DNA of 64,000 nucleotides from Desulfomonile tiedjei (GTDB lineage: Bacteria > Desulfobacterota > Desulfomonilia > Desulfomonilales > Desulfomonilaceae), in assembly GCA_016218715.1 (NCBI GenBank), contig JACRDG010000032.1, positions 372,001-436,000 on the forward strand. The letters are read 5' to 3'. Shown here in pieces: positions 52,023-59,256 of the stretch. The position numbers and the translations under genes were made by a program. The notes below the pieces were generated by a model. It saw only the letters and a list, made by a program, of their open reading frames with translations, did no database searches and had not been told where the DNA came from. Position 1 is the first letter of the stretch; every line of letters starts with the position of its first letter.

Positions 52023-54149
52023 TCAGAACTTGAAGAGTTTCTCGATAAGCTGCGATTTCACCAGATCACCCTGGACCTTCAATTTGCCGGACGTGAAGGC
52101 TTTCATCGCGTTCAGTTTGCCGCCGATCAGATCCAGGAAATCGTCCTCGGACATGAGAATGGTCGTTGTCGGGTGCGCATGCGTTCCTACTTCGGATTGG
52201 CAGACGCCGTCCTTGACCGTTACGCACCAGTCGCCGCCTCCGGGGCCAGATATCTGGAACTGGAAAACCACGTCCACCCCGGCGGCCTTGTCCGCAAGGA
52301 ACGCCTCGGTGATGCGGTCGAACACCCCCTTCACGGTAAGTTTCTTCGCGGGAGCGGCAGGCTTATCCGCCTTGGGGGTCAGTGCGTCGAGCATCGCACC
52401 GAGCGCTTCGGTCGCGCTGTGGAACTCCTTTGCGTCGTCCAGGGAGGTGATTTGCTTTATGCCGGCCAGCACTTCCTCCGGGGTGGGGACCGCTGTCCCG
52501 CTCCCGATGGCCGCGCCGGAGCCGGTGACCACTGCCGCGCGACTGTAATAGCCCATGCCTGCGTTGTAGATTGCCCCGTTCACCGGGCACTGCTCCGAGC
52601 ACAGGTAGAGCACCATGGGCGCGACAAATTCCGGCTGCAGTTTCGCCTGGAGGTCTTGCGGCAACAGATCTTCGGTAAGTCGCGTGGTGGCGACAGGCGC
52701 AATCGCGTTGACTTTGATGTTGTGCTTCTCACCCTCCAGCTTGAGAGTGTTCATGAAACCGACGAGCCCCATCTTGGCCGCTGAATAGTTGGTCTGCCCG
52801 AAATTTCCGTACAGGCCGGCCGCCGACGTGGTCACGATGACCCGGCCGTACCGGTTCTCACGCATCCGAAGCAGCGCGGGGCGGGTGACGTTGTACGCTC
52901 CATCCAGGTGCACGGCCAGGACAGCGTCCCATTGAGCCGGTTCCATCTTGGCCAGGGTCTTGTCCCGCAGTATCCCTGCATTGTTGATGAGGATGTCGAT
53001 GCGGCCGAAGGTTTCCACGGCCTGGTTCACGATCGCTTCTCCCCCTTCGGGCGTGGACACCGAGTCGTAATTGGCCACCGCCTCGCCACCCAGAGCCCTG
53101 ATCTCCTCGACCACCTTGTCCGCGGGGCTGGCCGAACCACCCCCCGAGCCGTCTCTCGCGCCGCCCAAATCGTTGACCACCACCCTGGCCCCGCGCCTGG
53201 CCAGCTCGAGGGCGTAAGTCCGGCCCAATCCGGCACCGGCTCCGGTGACCACGGCGACCTGCTCGTCAAAGCGGATACCGCCCCTGCGCGAGCGTTTTTC
53301 CATCTCATCCCGGCTGAGCCACTCCACAATGCCGCGATCGATCACCACCTCGCCGGTTTCGGCGTTGATGGTGCGGAAGAGCGCCGTGCCCTCTTCGATC
53401 TTCCAGATCTGGGTCTTGAAGGGTATGCCGGGATAGAGAGTCTTCGAGAAACGGTTGCGGAAGCGCTTTATCCGTTCCGGCTCGCCCGGAAACAGGTGTT
53501 TGATCACCGCGCGGCACGCATACCCGTGGGTGCAGAGCCCGTGCATGATCGGTTTGTCGAAGCCGCTGGCCCGCGCGAAATCAGGGTCCACATGGAGCGC
53601 GAAGATGTCTCCGCTCATCCGGTACAGCAGCGGCTGGTCGGGAGACGACACCCCTTCTTCTTCGAAGTCCGGAGGGCGATCCGGGAATTCCAGCGTCTCT
53701 TTGGGAGCGTCCTGGCCGCCGAACCCTCCATCGCGCCGGCAGAACAGCGTAAAGTTGTTGGTGAAGAGCTTCTGCCCGTTGGAGTGGTACGTGTCCGCCT
53801 CGGCCACAACCAGGGCCCCCTTGTCCGCACCCTTGTCATAGATGTGGGTGATGGTCCCTTCAGTAGTGAGCTTCCCCTCCACCGGAATGGGATTGTGGAA
53901 GATGATCTCCTGCTCGCCGTGGAGAATCCCCGCGAGGTTCGCCTCGGAACTGAGACCCACCTCCGCGAGGAACTCGAAGATCGCGGCAATAGAGAAGCTG
54001 GGAATTACCTTGAGCCGGTTTTCGTAACAGTAGTCGAGTTCGTCGAAGCCCGCGCCCACCCCCAGTGCGTAGAGAACCACATCCTTCCACGTGTACTCCC
54101 TGGTGACCGGGCCGATCTTCTTGCCGATGGCTTGCAGGTTAAGGGCCAT
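52023..54149 (-). CDS. multifunctional beta-oxidation protein: MaoC-type hydratase, SDR dehydrogenase, SCP2
   Basis: The product is 708 residues. Residues 1-285 are a double-hotdog enoyl-CoA hydratase-2 with the catalytic Asp181 and His186 in YRMSGDIFALHVDPDFARA and GFDKPIMHGLC. Residues 294-545 are an SDR (TGAGAGLG, NDLGGARDGSGGGS, SAAGLYGNFGQTNYSAAK). Residues ~600-708 are SCP2. The parts are those of eukaryotic peroxisomal MFE-2, which runs SDR-hydratase-SCP2; here hydratase precedes SDR. It would hydrate 2-enoyl-CoA to the (3R)-hydroxyacyl-CoA and oxidise it. The SDR-SCP2 portion is nearly the same as that of the next gene. GGGAGGG precedes the ATG. Confidence 0.94.
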   Translation of the reverse strand: MALNLQAIGKKIGPVTREYTWKDVVLYALGVGAGFDELDYCYENRLKVIPSFSIAAIFEFLAEVGLSSEANLAGILHGEQEIIFHNPIPVEGKLTTEGTITHIYDKGADKGALVVAEADTYHSNGQKLFTNNFTLFCRRDGGFGGQDAPKETLEFPDRPPDFEEEGVSSPDQPLLYRMSGDIFALHVDPDFARASGFDKPIMHGLCTHGYACRAVIKHLFPGEPERIKRFRNRFSKTLYPGIPFKTQIWKIEEGTALFRTINAETGEVVIDRGIVEWLSRDEMEKRSRRGGIRFDEQVAVVTGAGAGLGRTYALELARRGARVVVNDLGGARDGSGGGSASPADKVVEEIRALGGEAVANYDSVSTPEGGEAIVNQAVETFGRIDILINNAGILRDKTLAKMEPAQWDAVLAVHLDGAYNVTRPALLRMRENRYGRVIVTTSAAGLYGNFGQTNYSAAKMGLVGFMNTLKLEGEKHNIKVNAIAPVATTRLTEDLLPQDLQAKLQPEFVAPMVLYLCSEQCPVNGAIYNAGMGYYSRAAVVTGSGAAIGSGTAVPTPEEVLAGIKQITSLDDAKEFHSATEALGAMLDALTPKADKPAAPAKKLTVKGVFDRITEAFLADKAAGVDVVFQFQISGPGGGDWCVTVKDGVCQSEVGTHAHPTTTILMSEDDFLDLIGGKLNAMKAFTSGKLKVQGDLVKSQLIEKLFKF

Positions 54150-54181
54150 AGCGTCCCTCCCTCATGACTGATTTGCTACCG

Positions 54182-54817
54182 CTATTCCGCTGCGTCTGAG
54201 CTCACGAACGCGGGGATAAGCATGAACTTGAGCGTTTCCTGGACCATTGCGATATAGGGTTCTCGGGCCATCTTGAGCATCCCCCTGAAGAATTCCTCGC
54301 CTGAAACGAAGTGATGGATGGAGTTCATCATCGCGAGGATTCTCATGCTGACGTGGTTGGAGACCTGGCGTTTGTCTCGGGCCAGCCCCATGGAGCGAGC
54401 GATGTCGGAGATGATTTCAGGGACTTGAAAGTCGAGAACCGCTTCGTCCCGGGTCTTGGCGAAATACCTGAAGAGGACCAGGTTGGAGATCTCGGGGTGC
54501 TCGAAGAGGTAAGCGCTGGTCATGTCGATCGCGATATCCATGCGACGATCGAGTGGAAGGCCGTGGATGACCCCTTCGACTTGACCCAGCAATTGCTTGA
54601 GGTCGTGGTTGATATCGAGGATGACCGCCTCGTACAGGTCCCCCTTCTCTCCCCAGTGGTAGTAGAGGGTGGAAATGTCCACGCCGACCTCTTCCGCGAT
54701 CATGCGCGTGGTCGCGCCGTGGAAACCGTATTCCCCGAAGACGCGGCGGGCCGTATTCAGGATACGAGCCTTCATGGAGTCAGGGTCTTTGCGGGCCTTT
54801 TCGAGGGGAGAGGCCAT
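54182..54817 (-). CDS. TetR-family transcriptional regulator
   Basis: The product is 211 residues. The N-terminal helix-turn-helix (ILNTARRVFGEYGFHGATTR, then IAEEVGVDISTLYYHWGEKG) is typical of TetR regulators. The C-terminal ligand domain resembles those that sense acyl-CoAs. It is the first gene of the operon, 32 bp before the multifunctional enzyme. A perfect palindrome lies 22 bp upstream of its start. It probably represses the operon until an acyl-CoA intermediate accumulates. Confidence 0.92.
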   Translation of the reverse strand: MASPLEKARKDPDSMKARILNTARRVFGEYGFHGATTRMIAEEVGVDISTLYYHWGEKGDLYEAVILDINHDLKQLLGQVEGVIHGLPLDRRMDIAIDMTSAYLFEHPEISNLVLFRYFAKTRDEAVLDFQVPEIISDIARSMGLARDKRQVSNHVSMRILAMMNSIHHFVSGEEFFRGMLKMAREPYIAMVQETLKFMLIPAFVSSDAAE

Positions 54818-54838
54818 GGGGTGCTTCCATCGAATTGT

Positions 54839-54854
54839 TCCATCAGTTGATGGA
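54839..54854. promoter_or_regulatory. palindromic operator, probably for the TetR regulator
   Basis: TCCATCAGTTGATGGA is a perfect 7-2-7 inverted repeat about 22 bp upstream of the tetR start. A -35-like TTGACT lies at about 54881-54886 on the minus strand, though the matching -10 is poor. Confidence 0.5.
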
Positions 54855-54908
54855 GACGATGCACCAAGAATTCCGGCGAGTCAAGAATTTTCTCCGACTC
54901 TCATCCGG

Positions 54909-57062
54909 TCAGTTCTCGGCTGTGCCTTGTGATCTTTCCAGGCTCTGCACCACGTGACCGACTGCCAAACGCTTCCATTCGGGATACTCCGAAAAAGCCT
55001 CTGAGTTGTAGACCGCTCTTATCCTTTCTTCGTACTGGCCGACATTCAACATGCTCCACAGATTCTTCAAACCAGTGGAGACGATTGGCTGTGATGAGCC
55101 TGGATGTAAGTCTTTGGTGAAGAAACATGCCACCGTTTCCACCAACGTGTCGTCCTGACCCATGAGCAGGTCGATGCACGCCTCCAAGGTTTCGCGCTCG
55201 GGCCATTCGGACCAGTACGTGAGAATTTCCCCGAGATACGGATGATTCGCCAGGTTCCGATTCTCAGCAATACGAAAAAGCCTCTGGGCCATGAGTCGTT
55301 GTGCTCCATTGAGAGAAAAATTGTCTATCGACATTCTTCTCAGGAAGCTTTCAGGAGGGTGCTGATCCTGCCACGCGTCCCCGGGTCTGTTTATCTGTAG
55401 ATCGGAAAGAAGGCAGACGACCTGCCCAATGTCAGCCTCTGGGTTCTCAACAATCTCGTGCAGCAGTCGCTTTCTAGCTTCAAAGCTATTGAGACCATTG
55501 ATCAGTGCCCAGAATAAACTACTGCGCTGTGCCTCCTCAGCTAGGTTCCCGGAAGTGAAGAGGATTCTTACCAAAGATCGAATTTGGTCCTCTGAAAGAC
55601 TTCCATTCTCGCATACTGCCTCTATTTCGAGCCAAAAAATGCGCAGGCGTCCCTTTCCGTGCAATTCACCCAACCTCCTGGAGAGCTGCTCAGGATCTGA
55701 GGCACACGCGAGTATCTCCTCTAGCTCCTCTTGCCCAAAATCAGTTGGTTCCAACGATAGCTTGAAGTACCTGTTAAAGAAACTGGGATGGCAGATCCGT
55801 TTCTCGGCACGCCAATTGACGCGTTCGTGTCGGCCGACTTCAGTTCCACCATATGCAGCTGCAAGTTCTGGGAACAGGGTTTTGAGCGCGTCCCTTATTG
55901 TGTCTTTGGCAATCTCGCTCAATTCAGGAATCCTGCTATCCCAATTCTCTTTGATAGCTTGGTTGGCTTGTAGCTCCCGCTTCTCGTCTCGAAAGGCAGT
56001 GGATATATTCCAGGTGCGAATTCTGAGCTCGACTAGCGTCTCAAAATTCTTACGAATTTCGTCATAAAGATGAGGAAACCGAATCTGGATTGCGGTCAGG
56101 TAAATGAAATCGCGGAGGTTCACATCATCTTTCATGAGTCCCCATCCGAACCGGAATGTGTTGAGAAAGCGCAGGACGTCTCTGAAATTCCTGAAGAAAA
56201 TATCCAGGTGGTCTGTATATATCTCTTCCCAAGCCCTGGCGTCCCATTTGTCCTTGGTGATGTCTTTGAGGGCCTTCCTGAGAAACTCTTTGAGCTTCGA
56301 TGGGTCGGGATCGGGAATGTCAAGCGGTACGTTGACGACCTTTTCCAGGTACCGTTCTCCTATGTCTCCTTGGACTTTTGAGAGGGCATTGAGGACGACA
56401 TTCTTGTCGAAAGCAAGGACGTAAACGATGTTCTTAAAATCTGCTAGAGACTTGACTAGCTGGAAGACCTGCCTGATCTCTGTGTTGTTTAACCTGTCGA
56501 CATCATCAATTATGATTATTATCCTCCGAGATTGTCCTTCCAGCAGCCCATTGAGTTCTTCTTTCAAGGTGGTGAGGTCCTCAGATCGTTCCTTGCCAAA
56601 GGTCTCGAGAGCGTCTCCACCCGACTCCAGTACCTGCTTTAGCAGTTCCGCGGCACTCTTTACGCCTGGAATTAATTCCAGAGGACGCAGGAACTTGGCA
56701 TATTTCTTAAGCTTCTCGCCGAAGTCCTTGACTTGGTTGCCTAGGTCACTGCGATTGAGAACGGTGGACAAGTGAGCGAAGAATTGGCTTATCAGTTGAT
56801 TCTGATCGGAAAAATTCCATGGATTGAAGCGGCAAACAATGGGCCTCGCTTCCGGCGGACTCTTCCGGGATAGCTTTTCGATGTAACCGGTCATCATGTT
56901 AAGGATCGAGGTCTTTCCACAGCCCCAGTTGCCATTGAGGGCAAGCACAAGGCTGCTAGTCGGCTTGTATCGGCGAATAGTCATCGCGACCGATCGTGCG
57001 AAACCCGCTCTTCCGAGTGCGTCATCCCTAGTCGATTGTATGGGCTGGTCAGGGTTGAACAT
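54909..57062 (-). CDS. KAP-family P-loop NTPase
   Basis: The product is 717 residues. The P-loop GNWGCGKTSILNMM, the conserved VCRFNPWNFSDQNQLISQFF after it and Walker B RIIIIIDDVDRLNN define the KAP family. The usual helical insertion between Walker A and B is present, but no clear TM pair is seen. The C-terminal ~300 residues are helical and unassigned. KAP proteins are widely and patchily distributed, and several prokaryotic ones lie in defence islands. No nuclease or other defence gene is adjacent here. Its codon use is more AT-rich than the neighbouring operon, suggesting transfer. GGAG precedes ATG 57062. Confidence 0.88.
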   Translation of the reverse strand: MFNPDQPIQSTRDDALGRAGFARSVAMTIRRYKPTSSLVLALNGNWGCGKTSILNMMTGYIEKLSRKSPPEARPIVCRFNPWNFSDQNQLISQFFAHLSTVLNRSDLGNQVKDFGEKLKKYAKFLRPLELIPGVKSAAELLKQVLESGGDALETFGKERSEDLTTLKEELNGLLEGQSRRIIIIIDDVDRLNNTEIRQVFQLVKSLADFKNIVYVLAFDKNVVLNALSKVQGDIGERYLEKVVNVPLDIPDPDPSKLKEFLRKALKDITKDKWDARAWEEIYTDHLDIFFRNFRDVLRFLNTFRFGWGLMKDDVNLRDFIYLTAIQIRFPHLYDEIRKNFETLVELRIRTWNISTAFRDEKRELQANQAIKENWDSRIPELSEIAKDTIRDALKTLFPELAAAYGGTEVGRHERVNWRAEKRICHPSFFNRYFKLSLEPTDFGQEELEEILACASDPEQLSRRLGELHGKGRLRIFWLEIEAVCENGSLSEDQIRSLVRILFTSGNLAEEAQRSSLFWALINGLNSFEARKRLLHEIVENPEADIGQVVCLLSDLQINRPGDAWQDQHPPESFLRRMSIDNFSLNGAQRLMAQRLFRIAENRNLANHPYLGEILTYWSEWPERETLEACIDLLMGQDDTLVETVACFFTKDLHPGSSQPIVSTGLKNLWSMLNVGQYEERIRAVYNSEAFSEYPEWKRLAVGHVVQSLERSQGTAEN

Positions 57063-57209
57063 GAGCTTTCTCCAACATTATGGCACCATTCGAGACCGTG
57101 TGCAGAATCGACAAGAGCCTTTTATCGTCGGTAACCATTCCAGATTCCTGATTGCGCGAGAGGTAACAGAAGCGGAGCAACTTGGCAAGGGACTTCTTTA
57201 AAACTCCGG

Positions 57210-57420
57210 GAATGCGCTAAAGAGCGGTTCCCGACCGCGCTCGGAAGGACGAGGCCTCCTGCGGGTCGTCTGCCATTTTGATAGAAATTGGGCGAACCAG
57301 GGTCGTCACCGCGGCGAAGGCAGGGGTCCAGGACATGTTGAATCCCGCGAGACGCGGGACTGGATTCCGGCCTCCGCCGGAATGACGGACAAAGAGGACC
57401 CTGTCTTGGGGCCAAGCTGA
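57210..57420. repeat. dispersed repeat with two palindromes
   Basis: On the minus strand this reads TCCGTCATTCCGGCGGAGGC, the common bacterial dispersed-repeat start. It contains the palindromes CCGGCGGAGGCCGG (about 57370-57383) and CCCGCGTCTCGCGGG (about 57346-57360). It has no coding capacity. Confidence 0.6.
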
Positions 57421-57574
57421 GCACTCAAGCGTCCCGCCGAGGTGCATGCTTACGCTGTCGGCAGGGTGGCCCCGACGTTATACGTCTGGGTCCCGCAGCG
57501 ACAGGAGGTGTTGGCGGCTTACAGAAAACTATTTGTAGCGTCGCCACCCGGACGCGGTAGCGTTCGGGCCACCC

Positions 57575-57777
57575 GCGCCCCAGAGGGGCGCACCGGGAAT
57601 AGCCACGGGTTTCAACCCGTGGAATGAGGCGTCCGACCAAGGTACGAACACGACCCTGAAAGGGTCGACCAATTCCGAAATCGGTGGACCCCTTCAGGGT
57701 CCGCGTGTAGTGGGTTGTGCGCTTGCATTTCGTGGGTTGAAACCCACGGCTACTCACAGTATGCCCCTTCGGGGCAT
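57575..57777. repeat. array of six different perfect hairpins
   Basis: Within 203 bp lie six short perfect hairpins with 2-5-nt loops: GCGCCCC/GGGGCGC (57575-57591), CCACGGGTT/AACCCGTGG (57603-57622), CGACCCT/AGGGTCG (57651-57667), GGACCC/GGGTCC (57686-57702), CGTGGGTT/AACCCACG (57731-57748) and ATGCCCC/GGGGCAT (57761-57777). The second and fifth are related in sequence, as are the third and fourth. No open frame is convincing. Confidence 0.75.
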
Positions 57778-57910
57778 TCCCGAGAGCGTTCAGCGGCCGA
57801 GACACGCGAAGCAGATTCCGTTGCTTCCATCACATAGGTGGATAGTTCCGCGGTCAGCGTCCAGAATCTGCCAGATCTTTCCCCGCGAGCTTGCGCAACG
57901 CGGCCCCCAA

Positions 57911-58096
57911 TCAGAACGTCTCGCACATATCCAAATGCCCGTCGCGGCACATGCAGCTCGATCCTTTGGGGCAGCAGCCGGCAACAGAGTCGTTGACGCA
58001 CATTTCGCATTGGTAATAGTTCAGGGGACAGCCGGTCAGTTTGCTCATGGGGACCGGCTTTCTCGATTTCGATTGGGAAGAGGATTGCTCGTCCAT
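57911..58096 (-). CDS. small cysteine-rich protein
   Basis: The product is 61 residues, starting at ATG 58096 with the strong ribosome-binding site AGGAG 8 nt upstream. After a polar, Ser/Lys-rich start there are nine cysteines in 35 residues (PLNYYQCEMC, GCCPKGSSCMC, MCETF). The spacing suggests binding of zinc or an Fe-S cluster. It has no signal peptide. I recognise no family. It lies downstream of the hairpin array and has no operon partner. Confidence 0.65.
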   Translation of the reverse strand: MDEQSSSQSKSRKPVPMSKLTGCPLNYYQCEMCVNDSVAGCCPKGSSCMCRDGHLDMCETF

Positions 58097-58230
58097 TTCA
58101 CTTCTCCTCTCAGCATTTCAGCAGATTGAAGTCACCAGCGCGCTTCCTTTATGATAGTCATTTTCCAGGGACGCGCGGGTGCAATAGCGTAAGCGCACTG
58201 CCAGTTCTGGCTGGTCCCTCAGGGGGAATC

Positions 58231-58380
58231 ATGAGCGCGAAAGGGGTCTTCATTGGGACTTCGGGCTGGACCCACGACGACTGGGCAGGGGTCTTCTACC
58301 CGAAGGAAGTCCGGGGCGCAGATCGCCTCACCTACTACGCGACCCGCTTCGACAAGGTGGAGGTCAATGCCACATCTCCC
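58231..58380 (+). pseudogene. truncated DUF72 protein gene (N-terminal remnant)
   Basis: From ATG 58231 the frame encodes about 47 residues of a typical DUF72 N-terminus (GVFIGTSGWTHDDWAGVFYP, then TYYATRFDKVEVNAT). The match then stops abruptly. The remaining codons run into sequence antisense to the gene at 58413 and do not resemble the family, whose members are about 240 residues. This is the 5' relic of a gene cut by a deletion or rearrangement. Confidence 0.75.
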
Positions 58381-58412
58381 GGTACGGGTGCCTCCGATGC
58401 GGTGGATCTCTT

Positions 58413-58949
58413 CTACATGCCGGTACTGATGGTCAGGCGCTGGACCAGGTCGCGCAGACCTCCCATGTCGCTTTTTGAAATCTTGATTATCTCCCATCCG
58501 GCGACATATTCACCGAAGGCATCTCTTCTCTTGATCCAGCGACAGGTAGCTTCGAGCACGATGGGGGGCTGAATGGTGAATACATCGGAGCGTATGAGGA
58601 AGGTCCGAACCTCGCCAACTCTCGTGGTTATGCCGGCGACCTGCAGCCCCTTTTCATTGATGTCGTTGACGATCCCCTTGATGGACAGATTGGTGGCATC
58701 GTGCACGTGAACTGAGAAAAGGGTGTACCCTCGTGGGAGAACACGTTTCTGACTGACATGAGCCTGCAAGAACTTCTGGCGTTCTTCGACCTCGGCGTGC
58801 TTCAACGCTTTCGCCTCTTGGAGCTTCTTCAGGATGGTCATCAGCTCCGTGGGAGAAATCTGATACTTCTCCATGATCGGGATATCACCCATGCCGGACT
58901 GGATGTCCTTCAGAATCTCGCCGGTATTGATGGTTCGTCGTTCGGTCAT
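58413..58949 (-). CDS. PilZ-like protein with N-terminal MEKY helical module
   Basis: The product is 178 residues, starting at ATG 58949 with GGAAGG upstream. Residues 11-50 (EILKDIQSGMGDIPIMEKYQ) match residues 10-49 of the ankyrin protein at 39654-41387. The C-terminal ~110 residues look like a PilZ domain: an RxxxR in RVLPR, then VNDINEKGLQVAG, where PilZ proteins have D/N-x-S-x-x-G. If so, it binds cyclic di-GMP, though Asn replaces the usual Ser. Such proteins control motility or polysaccharide output. It appears to stand alone, beside a DUF72 relic. Confidence 0.7.
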   Translation of the reverse strand: MTERRTINTGEILKDIQSGMGDIPIMEKYQISPTELMTILKKLQEAKALKHAEVEERQKFLQAHVSQKRVLPRGYTLFSVHVHDATNLSIKGIVNDINEKGLQVAGITTRVGEVRTFLIRSDVFTIQPPIVLEATCRWIKRRDAFGEYVAGWEIIKISKSDMGGLRDLVQRLTISTGM

Positions 58950-59053
58950 TCCAACCTTCCCCCTCCACCGCTGAATCAGGGACACCGGGATGTTACCACG
59001 GACCGGCCTCGATGCAAAGCGTTATGGTGCAGACGTTCTTCACGCGGGGCGCT

Positions 59054-59200
59054 CTAGCTCGTATCAGATTCGCTTTCTTCTCTCTTCCGAGCCCGGCGCT
59101 TGAGCCATTCTCCGCCAATCAGACCGGCAAGGGCCGCGATGACGGGAAACACCACAAACACCACGATGACTATTGCTGCTATTACCTTCAAGACGGTCAT
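59054..59200 (-). CDS. 48-residue single-pass membrane protein
   Basis: ATG 59200 is preceded by AAAGG at 7 nt. The product begins MTVLKVIAAIVIVVFVVFPV with one strong hydrophobic helix, then GLIGGEW, and ends in a highly charged basic-acidic tail (KRRARKREESESDTS). Topology would place the charged tail in the cytoplasm. It lies between the PilZ-like gene and the hybrid kinase in the same orientation. Function is unknown. Confidence 0.6.
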   Translation of the reverse strand: MTVLKVIAAIVIVVFVVFPVIAALAGLIGGEWLKRRARKREESESDTS

Positions 59201-59256
59201 TCACGAACCTTTCGTTTGCCGGCCAATCACTCGATATTATAGGCGCATCAGCATGT

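Noticed and set aside
52908-54167. A 419-codon plus-strand open frame opposite the hydratase-SDR gene
   Set aside because: Antisense shadow of the multifunctional enzyme; no recognisable domain.
57060-57201. A 46-codon plus-strand frame starting at the KAP start codon region
   Set aside because: Its sequence looks faintly protein-like, but it has no ribosome-binding site, overlaps the KAP start in antisense and has no recognisable family.
57575-57777. Possible CRISPR array
   Set aside because: The palindromes differ from one another, there is no constant repeat-spacer period and no cas gene is present.
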